Shown here piece after piece: positions 58,536-64,000 of a DNA stretch of 64,000 nucleotides. The notes below the pieces were generated by a model. That model did not search any database, was not told the DNA's origin, and saw only the letters and a list, made by a program, of their open reading frames with translations. The position numbers and the translations under genes were made by a program. This stretch comes from Berberis thunbergii. Taxonomy: Eukaryota; Streptophyta; Magnoliopsida; Ranunculales; Berberidaceae. The DNA is taken from positions 124,001 through 188,000 of the forward strand of contig QNQO01000830.1 of NCBI GenBank assembly GCA_003290165.1. Direction: 5' to 3'. Within the stretch, counting starts at the first letter, position 1. The number at the start of each line of letters is the position of its first letter.

Positions 58536-59606
58536 AATGGATATCTGCGAGGGGGATATGGCCAAATCCGTATTTGCCCCAATTCCATGACAGATAAAAT
58601 TTGGATCCCCAAATCCGCCTCAAAATTCGTGAATGCAAACAAAAATCCGCCCCACTGCCATCCCTAGCCTTCCCTTATCCTCAACCTACTTAGCTTGCTT
58701 AATTTATTTTGGGAAAATGATTTATAAGACCTACTTTTTTTATAATTGTAGACCACATTATACTCTAACAATTTAAAATGCCTATTATTTGTAATTTTTT
58801 TTTAATTTAAACCTCCAGTGGGGAGGGGCAACTATGGAATGTCAGACCTTTATTACTTATCAAAAAATTGATTTACAATAAAAAACGAGGGTACACGACG
58901 ACTTTACCCATATTAAATCCAAAACAAAAAGATTAACCAAAAACCTTATGCCCAATCTAAAGACTGCAAACCAAACCCCATAGTTGGCTATTAAAACTTG
59001 AAATCTCAAGCCACAGTAACAACCACATTTGCTGATAAAGTAGAATCCAAAGAAAATAAAGTTAGCAACTCCAAATTTGACCACCTCCCTGTTCTATGCG
59101 CATCCTCGCTCCTGCACCTCCAACCAGAGCGCGCACTGTCAACAAACCGCACACCGCACCTGTCAATGTCCAGGACGCTTGTGTAATCTTGTTGTATCTG
59201 GAAGTCCACCATCCATCAACCCTGTCTCGGCCCATCAGATCACGCTGTAGCCGACTCGGACTGGCCTTTCCTGCATTTCTCACCTCTGATTCTCAGCCCA
59301 GCCAATGCAACCAAAGCCGCAAAACTGCCTCAATTGGTCCCCGTGGCTTACAATCACAAAACAATCACATTTGCGGATCAACAACGGCCATAAAAACAGA
59401 GTTAGTGACTCCAAAACAGAGTACACCTCCCTGTTTTGAGCGCCTCCTCGTGCTTGCAATTTCAACCGGCCCTCGAAATGCCACAACATACAACAGTTCT
59501 ATATCCAGGCCATAGGATCCTATTGCCTCGGTTGCAAATCTTAAACCGTCCAGCAAACAAAGCCTCTCCCCAACAGTGACCCTGTTTACGACCACAGATT
59601 GCCTCT

Positions 59607-60585
59607 CTACTCTTCCCTATGGCATATGTACGCCGTATGCCAACGGTCAAACGCAATCAAGCCTGCCACTTTCCTAGGAAGATCATTCGCACCGAAAGTA
59701 ACAGTCTTGTAATCTCGTTGTGCTCCATCCGCAAGTGCATCCGCCACCGCATTGGCCTTTCGATAAATATGTTTGCAATTCAACGTCATATTGACCACCA
59801 ACAACTTAATTTCCTTCAAAATATTCTCCAATTGCCAAGGAATTTAAAAATTTTCCTTAAACCATTCACAAACAAACGCCGAATCCGTTTGAACTACCAC
59901 CTTGTGAAAACCCAATGAGAGACAAAGGCGGAGGCCCTCAGCTAGAGCCAAAATTTCCGCTTTATTATTGGAGCCTGCACCGAAAAACAATTACTTTCCT
60001 AGAACACAGAGACCCACCCCTAGAGTCTCTAATGATCACACCTCCGGAAGCCTTGTTCTTTCGAGAGGAACCATCCACATTAAGAGCAACAAAATCTGGC
60101 GGAGGTGGTTTCCAAAAAACTATTCTTACTAACTTCCTTATGACTGGGAGCTCCTGTAACCCCAAAGCACGTAATGGTGCCTTATCACGGCTAAATTGTT
60201 TAGGAGTAATAAAATTGTTTGCCAAACGCAGATTACGCCTAATGGTCAATATCACAAAAGCAGGATTTGGGGAAGCATTTTCAAAGACACACTTGCACCT
60301 CTGTTTCCAAATCTCCCATAAAATGAACATAGGGGTAAGAAGGAATAACACACCTGTTTGCGAATTCCGTTTAAATCTCCTGAACCAAATTACTAGAACC
60401 GTGGAGATTTCTGCTGGTTTCCTTATGTGCACATCAAAGATCCATTTGAAATGCCTCCACACCTGCATCGCCAATTCTCCGTCCAGAAAGAGATGATTCA
60501 AAGATTCGCTCTTAGGCGAGTTGCAACATCTACATCTAGAGGCGAGACTCAAACCGCATCTGTGCAACTCCCCATCCACTGGCAC
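59607..60585 (-). pseudogene. LINE zinc-binding (zf-RVT) and RNase H domains
   Basis: The zf-RVT part (60585-60400) shows CGLSLASRCRCCNSPKSES, LNHLFLDG and VWRHFKWIF. The RNase H part follows with LWEIWKQRCKCVFEN, ALNVDGSSRKNKASGG (first catalytic Asp), a stop and frame change near 59965, QTDSAFVCEWF, and the final HIYRKANAVADALADG. The same family as the copy at 27988. The enzyme is broken by several stops. Confidence 0.82.
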
Positions 60586-60603
60586 CCCTCTAAGGAGTAA
60601 TTT

Positions 60604-61460
60604 TCACACAAAAACTGATATTCTTGAAGGAAGAATGTCATGCCAAATCATTTGACTTATTTCATTTACCTTCCCATGTTTTCGTAACATTTCATATGCC
60701 GACTGAAGGGAAAAGAGCCCATCTGGGTTTGGTACCCATACACACTTGTCATCGCCATAGTCCTCACCATGTAATCTATCTGCATAAAGGCTACGCGCCA
60801 ACCTTCTGAAATCTGGATTGACCAATTCAAAATTGGTGGATATCACCTCGCGTACCTAGGGCCAAACACCTTGATTAACCAAAGCCTTCGACCTCTTGAA
60901 AGAAGCTACCGAGTTCCAGTTTTTCTCAAAAAAACTGATATTTCCTTTACCAATACGCCAAAGCGAATTACTTAAAATAAAGGATTTGCCAAGCATGATC
61001 TCTTTGAAAAAAGGTGAAGCCCCACCTTTCACAAGTTGACCATTCAACACAACTCCATGCAACCAGTATTTGCTTCTCATAAAAGTAGCACATAAAGAAT
61101 CCAGATTAATAAGTCTCCAAAGAGCTTTGATTCGAAAAGCCTTCATCACAATCGACAAATATCTAACTCCCAAACCTTTTTCCTCCCGTGGGAAACATAT
61201 TTTTTCCCATGACACCATTTTTTTCTTCAGCCTACCTTCACAATCACCCCAAAAGAAATCCGCCTACAAACTATTAATCCGTGATAAAACTTTCCTAGGT
61301 ACACACATGGTACTAAGAATATGAATAGGAATCGAGCTGAGGACATGTTTAATCAGGATTCACCTTCCTCTCGGAGATAACAATTTTGCCTTCCATCCTT
61401 GAATACGAGATTGAATTTTAGCAATTAAATCTTCGAATCCGGCCCTATCTCCGAATCTGA
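60604..61460 (-). pseudogene. LINE reverse transcriptase, C-terminal tail
   Basis: Text typical of the end of plant LINE ORF2: GWKAKLLSPRG (near 61380), VSWEKICFPREEKGLGV, RIKALWRLI, FMRSKYW, SLWRIGKGN and later DGLFSLQSAYEML with MIWHDILPSRISVF. The catalytic YADD region should lie upstream and has been deleted. Stops separate the pieces. Confidence 0.75.
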
Positions 61461-61506
61461 CTCGGCCTCATCACTACCTTCCGTGGCGCTTTCAAGAGTA
61501 TTAATA

Positions 61507-61795
61507 TTCATTTTTTCTTCTTTTTCCGCAAAGCACGTCCCTCCTTCAACAATTGAATAGCATCATCCAGCGCCACCCTCACGTCCAGTAGTTTACCATC
61601 CGCCATATTTGTCCTACCTAGTCTGGCCCAAATAGCGTCATCTAACGCCACCCTCACGTCCTGTAGGCTACCATCCGCCACGGGCACGAATTGGTTACTG
61701 ATGTCCCTAGGTTGTGTGTGCACTACTTGTTCACCCATCCACTGTGCCTTTGTTGTCGGCTTCGCAGATCCCTCCCCTACTGCCTGTGTCGAATC
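61507..61795 (-). pseudogene. LINE ORF1 C-terminus with internal duplication
   Basis: An open frame ends in a Lys-rich tail (GRALRKKKKK). It contains a 25-30-residue tandem duplication: ADGSLQDVRVALDDAI and then ADGKLLDVRVALDDAI. The frame continues into the CACTA end at 61796, which shows that the transposon cut ORF1. The ORF1 assignment rests on position and composition, as no DUF4283 is left. Confidence 0.5.
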
Positions 61796-64000
61796 CACTA
61801 CAACACAAATGGTTATAGATAGCACATGGTAATAGCGTTTTTTTTTAAAAATGCTATGAAAGAGATTTTCGCTGGGGGCGCCAAAGTGTTTTTTGTCAAT
61901 TGATGAATGGGATTTAGGGCGCCAAAGTGCCCGCTCGATCCAAACCAAAAAAAAAAAAAAAGAAGGAAGGAAGGAAGCAGAAGCCGAAGCCGTATCTCCC
62001 TCTCCCTCACCGTTCTGCTCTCCCCTCTCCTATTGATCAACCTGTGTTGTCCACGCCCAACTAGTTTCGCCGTGTTCTCCCTCTCCAACGTGCTCTACTT
62101 CTCGCCGTGATCTCCTTCTCCGTTTCTGGTCTCTCATTCTCAACACACTCCTTCTCCGAGATCTGATCTTCTTTGGCTTCGTCAACTCCCGGAGCAACTT
62201 CAATTTCATTGATAACAACATCGAATATCACCGATTCGCGACTTCACAGATTTGATCTCTGTTTCATTAAAAGACGCAGGTGAGTGTACGCTTGTTTTCG
62301 TTCGTTTTTGCAATTTTTTGCTTGAATCGGTTCGCAATCTGAGCTTTAGTAACTCTTGCTCAGTAGCTCAGGTATCTCTTTTACTGATTTTTTCGTTGTA
62401 GATTAGCAATGGCAGTGATTAGCTAGGGTTCTGTGGGAGCAAATCTGGCAACAAGAAAGCCTTCAGTGATGCTGCTCTTGATTTGGGAAATGAACTGGTT
62501 TGTGTTCTTATGAACTCAATCTTTAAGGGTTCGTAATGGGTTTTTAATGTTTTTTGTTATCATATTGAGTTCTTTCTTCTTCTATTCATTCATTTTGGGT
62601 TTCTGGATTAGAGATTGGTTTAGTGATTACTTGTGTTGTACTGATTTTTATAGATTGGTGTCTTAGTTTTTATTGATTTTTGCAGGTAAGAAGAAGAATA
62701 GATTTACTATAAGGTGGTGGAAGTGTTGGATTGATTGGTTTGATATCTCAAAAGGTATATGATGGTGGTTGCCATGTTCTTGGGTAATTAAGAAAGATGG
62801 GGGGTGGGGGGGGGGGTTCTTTATTCTTTTAGTTGTTCAATCTTTATTGACATAAATCATTCATTATTGTTAAGCTATTTACTTGTTGGTCTCATGGAGT
62901 TCTTATCTTGGTTTTTGCTACTCAGGGTCATTCCAACAGCTCTTGTGCCTATTGAGGTATGCGGTATGCCTTCACTATATCTTCAATTACAATGCTTTGG
63001 TGTCTTCACATTTTTTGTAGATAAAAAAGGATGAAAATATATGTGCGTCATGTACTTTTATAGCTTTTAACAGTTCGCCCAAAATAGCCATTTGATAGAT
63101 GAACTAAGAAAGCTCTTAAAACTTTCTAACAGATATCCTGAGCTGGCATTATAATTTCACAAAGCTATCTTGATAGAAAAATGTCACTTGTGTCTGGTGA
63201 AGCTTTATTAAACCACGTGAAGGATAAGTTCTTATAACCTCTCACATTGGGCTTGGGTTTCAATTATATATGCTAAATGTCTTTACGGTCTCTTAGCAAC
63301 AACCACTTCTTCTTTTTTTTTTCTTTTTTTTTTTTGTAATAAACCTCTTAATAATTCTTCTGGTGAAAGTGTGGGTGATGTTAAAATTGTAGCAGATATG
63401 CATGAGCGAAAAACAGAAATGGCTCAACAATCTGATGCCTTTATTGCTCTTCCTGGTAAGCTTTTAAACGCAGGTCAACATGCATACATCTATCTGGTCT
63501 TATTACTAGATTTTTGCATCATTATTTGTTTGATTTAGGGGGATATGGGACCATGGAAGAGCTTTTGGAGATAATAACATGGTCACAGCTTGGAATTCAC
63601 AAAAAACCGGTAATCCATCAATCTCCATGCTACGAAAATTGAAATGAAATTTCATGATAATTGAGCTATGTTGTAATGGGTGTTTGCTCAGATTGGTCTT
63701 CTAAATGTTGAAGGCTACTATAATCCTTTGCTTGCATTGTTCGACAATGGCGTTCGGGATAGTTTTATCCTTCCAGCTGCGAGCAAATTGTTATCTCTGC
63801 CCCAACTGCGAGAGAATTGCTAGAAAAGATAGAGGTAAAAAATCTACTATTTCATATTTAAGCACCTAAAAGTGACTCTGATCTGTCAAAATTTTACAGC
63901 AATACTCTCCAGCTCATGAACATGTTGCGCCTCACAGTAGCTGGCAGATATAGCGGCGGGTAGTTACCAAAGATGACTTGTAAAGATGTGAGGTATTTTG
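61796..64000 (+). mobile_element. CACTA-like element end with LOG gene inside (runs off the window)
   Basis: The left terminus reads cactacaacacaaatgg directly inside the LINE ORF1 (flank atc), followed by subterminal repeats ggcgccaaagtg at about 61888 and 61919. A transcribed-leader-like CT-rich region with a donor (acgcag/gtgagt at 62279) and the LOG exons follow. The right terminus is outside the window, so membership of the LOG gene in the element is an inference. Confidence 0.5.
62409..63953 (+). pseudogene. LOG (cytokinin riboside 5'-monophosphate phosphoribohydrolase) pseudogene
   Basis: Exons about 62409-62497, 62686-62782, 62926-62956, about 63359-63455, 63539-63609, 63692-63834 and 63900-63953 follow the plant LOG gene: [64 protein letters not shown], the signature [10 protein letters not shown] across an exon border, [25 protein letters not shown] and HEHVAP. 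LOG enzymes release active cytokinin bases from nucleotides in the cytosol. Defects: the usual N-terminus is damaged with a TAG before the CGS motif, TAA at 62710 replaces a Tyr codon, the exon 4 acceptor is missing (T-rich, no AG), and one base is lost near 63787. The other splice sites are intact. It is a non-functional, fairly young copy. Confidence 0.85.

Larger units (their letters stand above)
53540..58666. mobile_element. hAT element with exact 8-bp duplication, filled by an Athila fragment
   Basis: The ends taaggatggcaatggggcgg and ccgccccactgccatcccta are inverted repeats, flanked by identical GCCTTCCC at 53532-53539 and 58667-58674. Only about 85 bp on the left and 130 bp on the right look like the original small hAT. 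Between them lies the Athila-type retrotransposon half on the minus strand. No hAT transposase is present. Confidence 0.85.
58795..61795 (-). mobile_element. LINE with large internal deletion
   Basis: Ends (minus strand) in a poly-A tail seen as poly-T at 58795-58803. Upstream are a 3' untranslated region (to about 59605), the RNase H and zinc-binding region and the C-terminal tail of the reverse transcriptase (to about 61460). The end of ORF1 (61795-61507) follows almost at once. The endonuclease and the reverse transcriptase core are missing. The right border is the end of a CACTA-like element at 61796. Confidence 0.75.

Overview
This is a nuclear plant sequence, most likely from a eudicot with a repeat-rich genome. 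The evidence is GT-AG introns that are long and AT-rich, plant-type LINEs, Ty3/gypsy chromovirus, Athila and Ty1/copia remnants, CACTA, MULE, hAT and Harbinger-like DNA transposons, and plant gene families. I could not identify the species. Only one gene looks intact: a three-exon GPI-anchored lipid-transfer protein on the + strand (20441-22592). Almost everything else recognisable is mobile DNA, much of it nested.

Layout, left to right. (1) 1-2690: no clear gene, plus a near-perfect palindromic foldback element (2334-2496). (2) About 2690-15215: a MuDR-like MULE with long terminal inverted repeats. Its minus-strand transposase is split by a CACTA element (3831-12498; termini CACTACACCAAAA, duplicated CTA). 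The CACTA carries no visible transposase. It holds minus-strand fragments of at least five host genes: a TGA-type bZIP, a kinesin-5-like tail, an acyl-protein thioesterase with introns, the NADH dehydrogenase 75-kDa subunit and a PPR protein. (3) 15235-19639: a hAT fragment, a Harbinger-like element with TAA duplication, and a non-autonomous hAT with an exact 8-bp duplication. (4) 20361-22720: the lipid-transfer gene, with a small foldback in intron 1. (5) 23217-29491: a plastid-like tRNA-Glu fragment, a decayed hAT of the DUF4371 type containing a tRNA-derived SINE, and a 5'-truncated LINE.

(6) 29492-37283: a hybrid in which a chromovirus (gag, protease, RT, RNase H, integrase, chromodomain and one 2.4-kb LTR) sits between the two halves of a TRIM-like miniature LTR element. 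Both junctions fall in the shared 13-nt primer-binding site. (7) 37284-43480: a reverse-strand copia remnant interrupted in gag by a CACTA element. The first ~2.5 kb of that CACTA (TIR, subterminal repeats, TNP2 N-terminus) is inverted relative to the rest of TNP2, as expected if the element's own end re-inserted into its transposase gene. (8) 43481-49070: AT-rich DNA, another foldback-like element, a possible gene leader and a 179-bp tandem repeat. (9) 49070-51740: a LINE with ORF1 and an endonuclease domain whose catalytic Asp is replaced. (10) 53540-58666: a hAT with perfect 8-bp duplications that contains an Athila-like 5' half (LTR, PBS, gag). (11) 58795-61795: a LINE with a large internal deletion. 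(12) 61796-end: the end of another CACTA-like element followed by a broken LOG (cytokinin-activating enzyme) gene.

The genes do not form an operon or pathway. The window is best read as a layered record of transposition, host-gene capture and element-element recombination.
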